Positions 1 through 7,483 of a DNA stretch of 64,000 nt are shown piece after piece. This DNA comes from Pseudomonadota bacterium (GTDB lineage: Bacteria; Pseudomonadota; Alphaproteobacteria; Rhodospirillales; Magnetospirillaceae): assembly GCA_021793155.1 (NCBI GenBank), contig JAJYTF010000023.1, positions 1 to 64,000 on the forward strand. Direction: 5' to 3'. The translations under genes and the position numbers were made by a program. The number at the start of each line of letters is the position of its first letter. Positions within the stretch are counted from its first letter, which is position 1. The notes under the pieces were generated by a model that did not search any database, was not told where the DNA came from, and saw only the letters and a program-made list of their open reading frames with translations.

Positions 1-45
1 GCCGTAAACCCGTTCCCGAAGATCTGATGAAAGTCCCTTGCCCAT
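1..45 (-). CDS. IS630-type transposase, N-terminal end only (runs off the window)
   Basis: Read leftwards, an ATG at 45-43 follows a strong GGAGG ribosome site and opens 15 codons, MGKGLSSDLRERVYG, before the window ends. This resembles the usual opening of the N-terminal helix-turn-helix domain of many IS630-type transposases (MGK-x-x-S-x-DLRERV). Only the first residues are visible, so integrity of the gene cannot be judged. It lies in the same orientation as the decayed IS630 transposase immediately to the right, so two different IS630 elements appear to abut or overlap here. Confidence 0.6.
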   Translation of the reverse strand, partial: MGKGLSSDLRERVYG

Positions 46-76
46 GATCCACCTCCAAAGAGGTTGAATCATTTTT

Positions 77-95
77 CGAGTCCGATGGGAATCCC
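77..95. repeat. Candidate IS630 terminal repeat, copy 1
   Basis: The segment contains AGTCCG followed by GGGAATCCC, 32-50 bases upstream of the transposase start at 45. A closely similar arrangement lies upstream of the other transposase start, near 1214-1232. The shared motif in the same position relative to two transposase starts suggests related 5' terminal repeats. Because GGGAATCCC is nearly palindromic, an inverted alignment with 1224-1244 is almost as good, so the exact element boundary is unresolved. Confidence 0.35.
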
Positions 96-124
96 TTTTC
101 GATTCAGGATTCAAGCTCGACGCT

Positions 125-1175
125 CTAGAACCCATGCGCCCACTGACGAAGGCCGATGGACATGATGGTCCAAGGCTGGTCGATGAGCTTGTTCCAGGCA
201 TGACAGCAGTGGTCGACAATGTTGTCGTAGGACTGGAAGACGGGGTTGGATAGCCAGTTTTCACGGATGAACTGCCAGACGTTCTCGACCGGATTCAATT
301 CCGGGCACTTGGGCGGAAGAGGCAGGAGAGTGATGTTGCCGGGGATCGGCAGATCGTCGGAGAGATGCCACCCGGCCTGATCGAGCAGGACGATGGCATG
401 GGCGCCAGGGGCGAGATTTCGGCCAAGTGCAGGGCCATCGCCCTGGTGTTGCAGAACGGCAGGACGAGACCGGCTCCCTTGCCCTCGGCCGGACAGATGG
501 CGCCGAACAGATAGGCCGACTTGGTCCGCTGGTCGTGCGGAGCTGCGGGCCGCGTTCCGCGCCGCGCCCAGCGCCGCGTGATCTTGTTTTTCTGGCCGAC
601 GCGGGCTTCATCCTGCCACCAAATCTCTATCGATTTGCCTGCCGCTTCATGGGCGGCGATCTCGTCCAGGCGGGCGGGGAAGTTTTTTTAAACGCCTCCT
701 GCGCCTCGGTGTCCTGTGCGTGGTGGCGAGGCCGCGCCGAGAGCTTGCGGAACCCCATGGCCCGCATTTCGCGGCTCAGCGTCTGCTTGCTGATCGACAG
801 CCGGAATTCCTCGAACAGCCACTGCATCAAATCCACCAGGCGCCAGCGCACGACGCCGTGAACCGCTGGGATCGGACCCGCGTCCACCATATCGGCCAGA
901 GCCTGGCGCTGGGTCGCATTGAGGATCGGGGGATTGCCGGGAGCCTTGCCATTCAGCAGCCCTGACGGCCCTTCGGCATTGAACGCCAAGACCCAATCCC
1001 GCAGCGTCTGCAAACCTACGCCGCCGATCCGAGCGGCCTCAGTGCGGGATCGCCCGTCATAAATTTCCGCCAGGGACAGAAGGCAGCGGGTCTGGTCCGC
1101 GCATCGCGAACCACGGGCCAATTCACGCAATTGCTGCGCCGTGAAATCCTCTCGAACCTGAACCGCCGCTGCCAT
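125..1175 (-). pseudogene. IS630-family transposase, broken in two places
   Basis: The minus strand from ATG 1175 to TAG 125-127 encodes a full-length IS630/DDE transposase only if two reading-frame changes are allowed. The N-terminal half (to about 690) is a helix-turn-helix/winged region. The first break is at a run of seven A on the coding strand (683-689), where a -1 shift restores the frame, giving a segment that continues with IWWQDEARVGQ, the first catalytic aspartate region. The second break, near 408-412, fits a small deletion: after it the frame resumes with VLLDQAGWH (second Asp) and continues to PELNPVENVWQF (catalytic Glu). The A7 run could be a programmed frameshift site, as some IS630 elements use, but the second lesion argues that this copy is dead. 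Confidence 0.8.
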
Positions 1176-1223
1176 GGCAAACCTCCCATCGTTTGCCAGA
1201 GTGACTCATATTCAGTCCGTCTT

Positions 1224-1244
1224 GGGAATCCCCGTCGTGAGTCG
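1224..1244. repeat. Candidate IS630 terminal repeat, copy 2
   Basis: Located 49-69 bases upstream of the decayed transposase start. It can be aligned with 77-95 either directly (AGTCCG...GGGAATCCC) or inverted. It probably belongs to the 5' end of the element carrying the transposase at 125-1175. No clear matching 3' end was found, because the neighbouring element begins almost at the stop codon. Confidence 0.35.
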
Positions 1245-1261
1245 CACTTAACGGGACTTGG

Positions 1262-1422
1262 TATTAGGCCTTGGTTTTGCCCCTCGCCGGGCGGGGCCCG
1301 GCCCCTTGACCGCGCCCTTAACGGGCGCTGGAACAAGGAAACCGGCCAGCCAAGCCACCATTGAGGCGGCGGCCAAGGGGCCGGATGACCCCGCCCGGCG
1401 AGGGGTTTTGACGGACCTAATA
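1262..1422. mobile_element. TA-flanked inverted-repeat element (MITE-like), about 160 bp
   Basis: The sequence begins TA-TTAGG and ends CCTAA-TA, so inverted ends are bounded by TA dinucleotides, as expected for insertions by IS630/Tc1-type transposases. Inside, CCCCTCGCCGGGCGGGG at 1280-1296 is perfectly inverted at 1389-1405, and a further ten-base arm (CGGCCCCTTG) pairs next to it. A smaller hairpin, GCGCCC-TTAAC-GGGCGC, lies at 1312-1328. There is no coding capacity. The right end carries the TAG stop codon of the neighbouring lipoprotein gene, so insertion may have set that protein's C-terminus, or the element may act as its transcription terminator. Confidence 0.6.
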
Positions 1423-2160
1423 AGACTCTAGGATGACTTTCTGCTTCGCCGCGTACTGGTCCGGAGTGATCAACCCCTCGTCACGCAATGCCTTCAGTTC
1501 CCTCAGCTTGCGTTCGACCGTCGAGAACGCGCTGCTGCCGGCCGTCGCCGGTGGCGCTGCCGGCATCGCGGCGCCTGCCGGCGGGCTGGCGACAGGCGCC
1601 GGGGCGACAACGGCGGGACGCGCAAAAGTCTGGGCCAGGAAGGTGCCCCCCTCTTGGCTGATCTGCGCCATGTCGAGCGAAGCTACCGCTTGGGCACCGT
1701 CGGCGGCAGCCAACCTGTCGAACGTCATCCCGGCCTTTTGGCCGCTCGATGACAGCTCCGCTGCAGAGCGGAAGAACGAGGGACGCAGGTAATAGGTTTT
1801 CCCTGCGTCAAAGGTGAATGGTTCGGTCACCCGTGCCAGCGGATCGGCGGCCTTTGCTAACAGGTCGTAGCGACCTGGCCCGATGTCGAAGGCGACGAAG
1901 CGAGACTTGTCGGTTGCCCCCAGCTTCGTCCCCTGTTCGCTGGCGTCGGGGAAGATGAAGATCGTTTCCTTACCATCAAGGTCGCCGAACAGACCCTTCG
2001 ACACCGTCGGCAGCACATAAACGCGGGCGGCGCGGGGCGGTGGCGCCTGCCGGCTCTTGAACTCCGCGGCGCGCGGATCATTGCCTTCTGGCGCCCGGTC
2101 CGCGCAGCCGGCAACCAGCGTCAGGAGGATCGCCAGAGACAAGGCGGCAATCGATTTCAT
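1417..2160 (-). CDS. Lipoprotein with C-terminal SHOCT domain
   Basis: A 247-residue protein with a lipoprotein signal peptide (lipobox LVAGC, Cys about 19), so probably anchored in the envelope. Residues about 45-175 form a beta-rich domain that resembles DUF2846-like lipoproteins (FDIGPGRYDLL, then KTYYLRP). A proline/alanine-rich linker follows, about 180-215. The last 30 residues (ERKLRELKALRDEGLIT-x-x-QY) are a SHOCT domain, a short helical module often found at protein ends and thought to mediate oligomerisation. The stop codon lies inside the inverted-repeat element 1262-1422. The gene stands alone, divergent from the cytochrome operon. Function unknown. Confidence 0.8.
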   Translation of the reverse strand: MKSIAALSLAILLTLVAGCADRAPEGNDPRAAEFKSRQAPPPRAARVYVLPTVSKGLFGDLDGKETIFIFPDASEQGTKLGATDKSRFVAFDIGPGRYDLLAKAADPLARVTEPFTFDAGKTYYLRPSFFRSAAELSSSGQKAGMTFDRLAAADGAQAVASLDMAQISQEGGTFLAQTFARPAVVAPAPVASPPAGAAMPAAPPATAGSSAFSTVERKLRELKALRDEGLITPDQYAAKQKVILESY

Positions 2161-2513
2161 TGTCAGTTCCCCTCATTCGTCGGCCGAAAATGGACTTCGG
2201 CGATTCGGCGCGGCGGCTCCGATGATCCCCACCCGGTCGTGACGCCAACATTGGATCAGTCTGTGGTCCGGGGACTTTTTCATCTCACAGGCCTATCTTA
2301 CGGTCAAGTTTCGCCCGCCCCCTCACCGAAGGCAATAGTACACTTCCTTCGCCAAAGGCGTTAACGCCATCAAATATTCGACTTTCACCATCGGCTATTT
2401 TCGATGCGTTTTTGCACAACGATTATGCGCCATAGAAAATTGACGTTAATCAACTGTATACCCATGCTCACGCCAGTCATCCGTCGGTTTAAGATATTAG
2501 GAGGGGCTAAAGC
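2161..2513. other. Intergenic region upstream of the porin-cytochrome operon
   Basis: A 353-base gap between divergent genes with no convincing coding sequence. It becomes AT-rich towards the cytochrome gene. It holds an FNR-like palindrome at 2440-2453 and a strong AGGAGGGG ribosome site at 2499-2506, seven bases before the ATG at 2514. Promoters for both the lipoprotein and the cytochrome operon should lie here, but I could not assign -35/-10 boxes with confidence. Confidence 0.6.
2440..2453. promoter_or_regulatory. FNR/CRP-family-like operator upstream of the Cyc2-like gene
   Basis: TTGACGTTAATCAA matches the FNR/ANR consensus TTGAT-N4-ATCAA at nine of the ten specified bases. Its right end is 60 bases before the start codon of the haem-porin gene, inside an AT-rich stretch. 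FNR-type factors respond to oxygen loss in many proteobacteria, so the operon may be controlled by oxygen. This is a motif match only; a CRP/NNR/DNR-type relative could bind the same site. Confidence 0.45.
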
Positions 2514-3953
2514 ATGTTCATTGTTAACAGCCGGCGCGGCAGGGGAAAAGTCGCGTCACTGCGCACGGTCTCATCTCTGGCCATGGTGGCCGGAGCCGCG
2601 GCGCTCATGGCGCCGTCGACCGCCCACGCCGTTCCCAGCTACGCCCGGCAAACGGGGCTTGCCTGTGAAGCCTGCCACACGGTGTTCCCGCAGTTGACCC
2701 CATTCGGGCGGCGGTTCAAGCTGAACGGCTATACCCTGACCACCGGGCCGGGGGTATCGGACGTCAACGAGAAGAAGGAAAGCACGCTGTCGCTGGCCGA
2801 TCTGCCGCCGATCTCGGTGATGATCGAGGCGACCGACACCTTCTGGAACGGCGCCCCAGCCGACAAGGCCGGTCAGGGCAAGATTCAGAACGGCGATGTC
2901 CTGTTCCCGCGCCAGCTGTCCCTGTTCTACGCCGGCCGCATCTCCGACCATCTCGGCGCCTATGCCCAGGTCACCTATGAAGGAGCGTCCGATCATCTGA
3001 GCATCGACAACACCGACATCCGCTACTCAGACCACACTAGCGACAACCAATGGGTGTGGGGCGTCTCATTGAACAACAACCCCGGCGTCCAGGATGTGTG
3101 GGAAAATAATCCTGGTGGCTGGGCATTCCCCTTCATTAAGCCCGCCCAGTATTCCGGAGCCCGTTTCTGGGCCGGCTCAGCCCAGCCCCAGATCATGGGT
3201 CTTGGGCAGACATCCGGTGGCGTCGGCGCCTATGTCTTCTACAATGACTCGGTCTATCTCGAAACCTCGGTCTACAAGACTGTGTTCCCCGGCTCCGGCG
3301 CCGTGGATGCGGCGGAAGTTGCCAACAATCCCGCCATCCAGAACGGTGCCCCCTATTGGCGTGCCGCGTATGAAAAGGATATTGGCGACAATTCGTTCCA
3401 GGTTGGCACCACCGGCATGTTCATGAAGGTCGAGAACTTCATTGGACAAGGCCTCGGTTTCTCGCAGGGCGCCGCCAATTCCTACACCGACCTCGGCGTC
3501 GATGCGCAGTACCAGCACATCACCGGCAACCACATCTTTGAATTGACCGGCAACTATTGGCATGAGAGCCAGGACATCAACGCAGCCAACATCGGCACGG
3601 CCAACAGCAACGGCCATGACAGCCTCGACTGGATCGAATTGGTCGGCAGCTACTGGTATCAGCGCAAGTTCGGCGGCTCGATCGGCTTCGTCGACCAGAA
3701 CGGCAGCCGGGACGCGCTGGCCTATACTGTTGGCGGTGCCGGTGGCATGGGCTCGCTCAACGGCTCGCCCCACACCCAGTTCGAAACACTCGAAGTTGAC
3801 TACATGCCATGGCTGAACACCAAATTTATGGTGCAGTATAACATCTATAACGAGGTCATGGGCGGATCGAGCTTCACTGACATGAACACTGGCCTGAGAC
3901 GTTCAGCGTCTGACAACAACACGCTGATGATCGGCATGTGGACCGCATTCTGA
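2514..3953 (+). CDS. Cyc2-like outer-membrane monohaem cytochrome-porin fusion
   Basis: A 479-residue protein. Residues 1-39 are a signal peptide ending AHA. The mature N-terminus reads VPSYARQTG, then CEACH (haem c site, Cys51/Cys54/His55), then FGRRFKLNGYTL. This ARQTG-CxxCH-FGRxFK arrangement is the hallmark of Cyc2-type proteins, in which a small cytochrome domain is fused to a porin. The remaining roughly 400 residues are rich in alternating aromatic/polar strands (YAQVTYEG, HIFELTGNYWHE, KFMVQYNIYNE) and end in Phe, as outer-membrane beta-barrels do. Cyc2 proteins oxidise extracellular Fe(II) and pass electrons inwards; many relatives with the same layout are uncharacterised, so iron as the substrate is inferred. 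A cytochrome c4-like gene follows 13 bases downstream. Confidence 0.8.
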   Translation: MFIVNSRRGRGKVASLRTVSSLAMVAGAAALMAPSTAHAVPSYARQTGLACEACHTVFPQLTPFGRRFKLNGYTLTTGPGVSDVNEKKESTLSLADLPPISVMIEATDTFWNGAPADKAGQGKIQNGDVLFPRQLSLFYAGRISDHLGAYAQVTYEGASDHLSIDNTDIRYSDHTSDNQWVWGVSLNNNPGVQDVWENNPGGWAFPFIKPAQYSGARFWAGSAQPQIMGLGQTSGGVGAYVFYNDSVYLETSVYKTVFPGSGAVDAAEVANNPAIQNGAPYWRAAYEKDIGDNSFQVGTTGMFMKVENFIGQGLGFSQGAANSYTDLGVDAQYQHITGNHIFELTGNYWHESQDINAANIGTANSNGHDSLDWIELVGSYWYQRKFGGSIGFVDQNGSRDALAYTVGGAGGMGSLNGSPHTQFETLEVDYMPWLNTKFMVQYNIYNEVMGGSSFTDMNTGLRRSASDNNTLMIGMWTAF

Positions 3954-3966
3954 TAGGAGGACTACC

Positions 3967-4572
3967 GTGAAGATCACAATCCTTTCCGCCTTCGCGCTGG
4001 CCCTTGTCGTCAGTGGTGCCGCCTCTGCCTCTGCCGCCACCACCGCCCCGCCGCTGGTCAGCGATGTCTGCTCCAAATGCCACGGCCCCGATGGCGACAG
4101 CCAGTCGCCGCTCTTCCCCCGCCTTGCCGGGCAGACCGCGGCTTATATCAAAACCCAGTTGGAGTCCTTCCGCGACCATTCGCGCGGCGATCCGCATGCC
4201 CGGGCCTATATGTGGGGTATCGCTAAGCCGCTGAGCGACGACCAGATCGGGCAGATCGCCGAATATTACGCCAGCCGCAAGCCGGGGGCAGCTATCGCTC
4301 CGACTGATGCCAAGCTCGTGGCTCAGGGTAAGCAAATCTTCTTCAATGGCGATGACAAGCGCGACATCCCGGTCTGCGCCAGCTGCCATGGCGAGCAGGC
4401 TCAGGGCAATGACAGCATCCCCCGTCTGGCCGGGCAGCAGCCCGACTACCTGTATCAGCAGTTGCGCGCCTTCCGTAATGGAATGCGCTACAACGAGACG
4501 ATGCACGCCAACGTTCAGAAGATGACCAACGAGGAAGCTGCGGCGGTCAGCCAGTATCTGGCCGCGCAGTGA
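3967..4572 (+). CDS. Cytochrome c4-like periplasmic dihaem cytochrome
   Basis: A 201-residue protein starting at GTG with an AGGAGG ribosome site seven bases upstream. It has a signal peptide (cleavage near ASA-A, residue 23) and two tandem class I cytochrome domains. The haem sites are CSKCH (35-39) and CASCH (137-141), and the distal ligands are probably Met82 (YMWGIAKPLSDDQI) and Met179. The repeated SPLFPRLAGQ / SIPRLAGQ segments and the overall length fit cytochrome c4, a soluble electron shuttle to terminal oxidases or reductases. Placed directly after the Cyc2-like gene, it is the natural periplasmic electron acceptor for the outer-membrane protein. An inverted repeat directly follows the stop codon. 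Confidence 0.85.
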   Translation: MKITILSAFALALVVSGAASASAATTAPPLVSDVCSKCHGPDGDSQSPLFPRLAGQTAAYIKTQLESFRDHSRGDPHARAYMWGIAKPLSDDQIGQIAEYYASRKPGAAIAPTDAKLVAQGKQIFFNGDDKRDIPVCASCHGEQAQGNDSIPRLAGQQPDYLYQQLRAFRNGMRYNETMHANVQKMTNEEAAAVSQYLAAQ

Positions 4573-4579
4573 CGCTGGC

Positions 4580-4616
4580 CTGGAGCATGATCCGGCCCGC
4601 TCGGATCATGCTCCAG
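4580..4616 (+). terminator. Perfect 15-bp hairpin after the cytochrome operon
   Basis: Arms 4580-4594 and 4602-4616 are exact inverted repeats (CTGGAGCATGATCCG) around a seven-base loop, starting eight bases after the stop codon. There is no T-run, so it is either a factor-dependent terminator, an mRNA-stabilising hairpin or a dispersed palindrome. GAGCATGATCCG palindromes are common between genes in alphaproteobacteria. Confidence 0.55.
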
Positions 4617-4681
4617 CGCTTTCGCCTTTCCGGTACCGACGGGTAGCGTGCCGCCCGCACGCTCGCTATCGGACCGGTAAT

Positions 4682-4746
4682 GTAGGATCCACATCCTACT
4701 GGATGACGCAATTGCGGTGCGCACCCCGCGGTTGCGTCATCTTGTT
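4682..4746 (+). terminator. Two tandem hairpins, the second followed by a short T-rich tail
   Basis: GTAGGAT-CCAC-ATCCTAC at 4682-4699 is followed by GATGACGCAA (4702-4711) paired with TTGCGTCATC (4732-4741), with GC-rich inner sequence that can extend the stem. The second stem runs into TTGTTT. With the hairpin at 4580-4616 this makes three palindromes within 160 bases. Confidence 0.5.
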
Positions 4747-5356
4747 TATGACCTATTGCCCTGAATCAGCTGGCCCAGGGGCCGCATGACGGCGAACTGC
4801 ACCTCAATCCTGGTCTACCATCCCGCCAAGGATTAGAGCGGCTCTGCGAGTGTCTTGATCTTGTCAGCCCGGGCGAGGTGAGGGATCTGGAAGACCCGTC
4901 TGCCGCATTTGGCGTTCAGAACGCCAAGCGGGTGGTCACGATCAGCTTGTCCTGCAAGGCAGGATGGTCAGGCTGCCTTTGATCTGGTAGGCGGCACCGA
5001 CAATCAACCTCGATTGGTCGATGAGCCGGATGCGGTAATCCGACACTCGGTTGTGGACCACCGATCGCCAAGACCGTCCATCAGCGGATTGCACGCGCCG
5101 CCCAAACTGCGGCATTCCTGAGGCAAGGCCTCGTTCGGCAGTGGAATTACATAATGATGGGCCATATGATCACCCTGTCGGCCTTCGTCTGCGGGCGCAT
5201 TGGCGGACATTGCTAAATTGTGCTTTAGCTGCTGACGAGCAGACTTCATCTCGGGGGATTTTTCGGGCGAAGATTGCCCATTTCCCGACGAACATTCCCC
5301 TTCCGATTGTCGGGCTGTTAACATTCGGCTGGTCATGTTAAGGGAACGCTGATGGT
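4747..5356. other. Long non-coding or decayed stretch before the two-component system
   Basis: About 600 bases without a reading frame that looks like a protein family. Short frames on both strands are interrupted and have atypical composition. The last 60 bases contain TGTTAACA (5316-5323) and CATGTTAA (5334-5341), which could be regulator half-sites for the downstream operon. No RNA gene was recognised. Confidence 0.5.
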
Positions 5357-6070
5357 GTGGGCCGCAGAGGAAAATCCGCATTGCGTTGTCTGGTGATCGA
5401 GGATGAAGCCGAAACGGCTGCCTATGTGTGCGGCGGATTGCGCGAGGCCGGCTACGCCGCCGTCGCCTGCCCTGACGGAGCCGACGGTCTTTATCTGGCC
5501 ACCAACGAAACCTGGGACCTGATCATCCTCGACCGCATGCTCCCCGGCAAGATCGACGGCCTCGCCATCGTCAAAACCTTGCGCGATCTCGGCAAGAACA
5601 CCCCCGTGTTGATCCTGAGCGCCTTGGCCAACCTCGATGAACGGGTGCGAGGCCTGCGCGGTGGTGGCGACGACTACTTGACCAAGCCTTTCGCCTTTCC
5701 CGAACTGCTGGCGCGCATCGAGGCCCTGCTGCGCCGTTCGGCGCTGCGCGAGGAAGCCGTCGAATTGGTGGCGGGGGACCTGAAGCTCGACCTCCGGAGC
5801 CGCAAGGTGCAACGGGGGGGCACGGCGATCCCTTTGCAGCCGCGCGAGTTCCGCCTGCTCGAGTACCTGATGCGCCACCAGGGCCAGGTGGTGACCCGCA
5901 CAATGCTTCTGCAAGCCGTCTGGGACTACCATTTCGATCCGCAGACCGGCGTGATCGATGTCCAGCTCAGCCGACTGCGCCAGAAAATCGACAAGGGCTT
6001 TGAACGCCCGCTGCTGCGCACCTTGCGCGGTATCGGTTATATATTCGGCGTTGATGAAGCCAATGAATAA
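5357..6070 (+). CDS. OmpR/PhoB-family response regulator
   Basis: A 237-residue two-domain regulator. Residues about 10-125 are a receiver domain with acidic pocket (VIEDE, 13-17), phospho-acceptor Asp59 in LILDRMLPG and Lys110 in DYLTKPF. Residues about 140-232 are an OmpR-type winged helix (LQPREFRLLEYLMRHQGQVVTR, then DVQLSRLRQKID, RGIGYIF). GTG 5357 is the first usable start; a TTG at 5381 would also keep the domain. The sensor kinase gene overlaps its 3' end by 17 bases, so the pair is co-transcribed. The stimulus is unknown; regulators of this group often respond to metals, organic acids or envelope stress. Confidence 0.9.
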   Translation: MGRRGKSALRCLVIEDEAETAAYVCGGLREAGYAAVACPDGADGLYLATNETWDLIILDRMLPGKIDGLAIVKTLRDLGKNTPVLILSALANLDERVRGLRGGGDDYLTKPFAFPELLARIEALLRRSALREEAVELVAGDLKLDLRSRKVQRGGTAIPLQPREFRLLEYLMRHQGQVVTRTMLLQAVWDYHFDPQTGVIDVQLSRLRQKIDKGFERPLLRTLRGIGYIFGVDEANE

Positions 6071-7457
6071 AATCCGCCGGCTGCTGGGCCCCGTCACCGT
6101 TCGCCTGGCGCTGGGCTATGGCGTGATGATGGTCGGCACGCTGGTCCTGGTGTCGACCATTTTCTATTTCGGCACGGTCGGGGTGCTGTCGCGCGGCATC
6201 GACGCGAAACTCCGCAACATCTCCAACCACCTGGTCCAGGAAGCCGAAGCCGGCAGCCAGCGAGATGTCCGCAAGGAAATCCGGGAAGCCCTCGAGGACG
6301 GCATCGACACCGACACCGAGGTCTACCTGTTGGAGGCGGCGGATGGCAGCCCCATCATCGGAAATCTGTCGTCCTGGCCAGAAGCCGCGACGCCGGTCAA
6401 CCGCCTGGCCACCCGAACGGTCGTCCGGGCCGGCCGCCAGTCGGTCAGCCGTCTGCTGGTCCGCCGCATGCCCGACGGCTCTCTGCTGGTGGTCGGACGC
6501 GACATGCAGGACCTTCTGGACATCGAACACCTAGTGTGGTCGGCGCTCGGCACCGGCGGTGCCTTTGCCGCCCAACTCGCCATCGGCGGAGCCTTCCTAT
6601 TCCGCCGCGCGGTCGAACGACGGGTCTCGACGATCCGGCGGACGGCAAAGCAGATCGAGGCCGGCGACCTCAGCCAGCGCATTCCGGTCGCAGAATTGGA
6701 GGACGAGTTCTCCCGCCTCACCCATGACATCAATGGCATGCTGGATCGGATCCAGCATCTGATGGAAGGCGTAACTCATGTCTCCAATGCCATCGCCCAT
6801 GATCTCAGGACACCGCTCGGTCGCATTCGGGGCCGCCTCGATGAGGCGTTGCGCCCTGGTCGCTCGCCGTCCCAGTTAGCCGACGCAGCACATTCCGCCA
6901 TCGGCGGGATCGACGAACTGATCGTCGTGTTCGACAAGCTGCTGCGAATTGCCGAGGCGGAATCGGGAACCCGCCGCCAATGCTTCGCCCCGGTGGAGCT
7001 CGGCCCGCTGATCACCGACATCGTCGAGCTTTACGACGCCGTGGCGGAAACAAGAGGCATCACCTTGAGCGCCGATATCAGAGACGCCCCGACCGCCCTC
7101 GGCGACCGGGACCTGCTGGCCGGGGCCCTGGCCAATCTGGTGGACAACGCCTTGAAATATGCCGGCGATGGCGCCACAGTCCGACTGAGCACGGCGCAGG
7201 ACGAAGGCGAGGTCGCCGTGCTGGTGCGGGACGACGGTCCCGGTATTCCGGCCGGCAAGCGGACGGCCGTGCTCAAGCGCTTCTACCGCCTTGACGAAAG
7301 CCGAAGCGCGCCGGGCAACGGCCTCGGCTTGTCCCTCGTCGCCGCGGTGGTGTCCCTGCACAGCGGCCAGTTGGTCCTCGAGGACGCCACGCCCGGCCTG
7401 CTGGCCAGGGTCGTCCTGCCGCGTCCCGATGCCGAATCCTTCCAAACGGTAAGCTGA
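6054..7457 (+). CDS. Membrane sensor histidine kinase
   Basis: A 467-residue kinase. Transmembrane segments at about 18-42 and 162-184 bracket a roughly 120-residue periplasmic sensor. A HAMP domain follows (about 185-238), then a HisKA domain with His249 in NAIAHDLRTPLGRIR. The ATPase domain has an N box (NLVDNALKYA), G1 (DDGPGIPAG) and G2 (GNGLGLSLV). ATG 6054 overlaps the regulator gene (ATGAAGCCAATGAATAA); ATG 6063 is an alternative. It should phosphorylate the regulator encoded just upstream. A converging gene ends 27 bases downstream. Confidence 0.9.
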   Translation: MKPMNKIRRLLGPVTVRLALGYGVMMVGTLVLVSTIFYFGTVGVLSRGIDAKLRNISNHLVQEAEAGSQRDVRKEIREALEDGIDTDTEVYLLEAADGSPIIGNLSSWPEAATPVNRLATRTVVRAGRQSVSRLLVRRMPDGSLLVVGRDMQDLLDIEHLVWSALGTGGAFAAQLAIGGAFLFRRAVERRVSTIRRTAKQIEAGDLSQRIPVAELEDEFSRLTHDINGMLDRIQHLMEGVTHVSNAIAHDLRTPLGRIRGRLDEALRPGRSPSQLADAAHSAIGGIDELIVVFDKLLRIAEAESGTRRQCFAPVELGPLITDIVELYDAVAETRGITLSADIRDAPTALGDRDLLAGALANLVDNALKYAGDGATVRLSTAQDEGEVAVLVRDDGPGIPAGKRTAVLKRFYRLDESRSAPGNGLGLSLVAAVVSLHSGQLVLEDATPGLLARVVLPRPDAESFQTVS

Positions 7458-7483
7458 TTACGACGAACGGGATAGCTCTGGCG

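Noticed and set aside
5316-5341. TGTTAACA and CATGTTAA as a defined regulator box
   Set aside because: Too short and imperfect to separate from chance in an AT-richer promoter region.
5004-5381. Minus-strand 125-residue frame in the gap before the response regulator
   Set aside because: No motif, no ribosome site, atypical composition, and it runs into the regulator gene; not supported as a gene.
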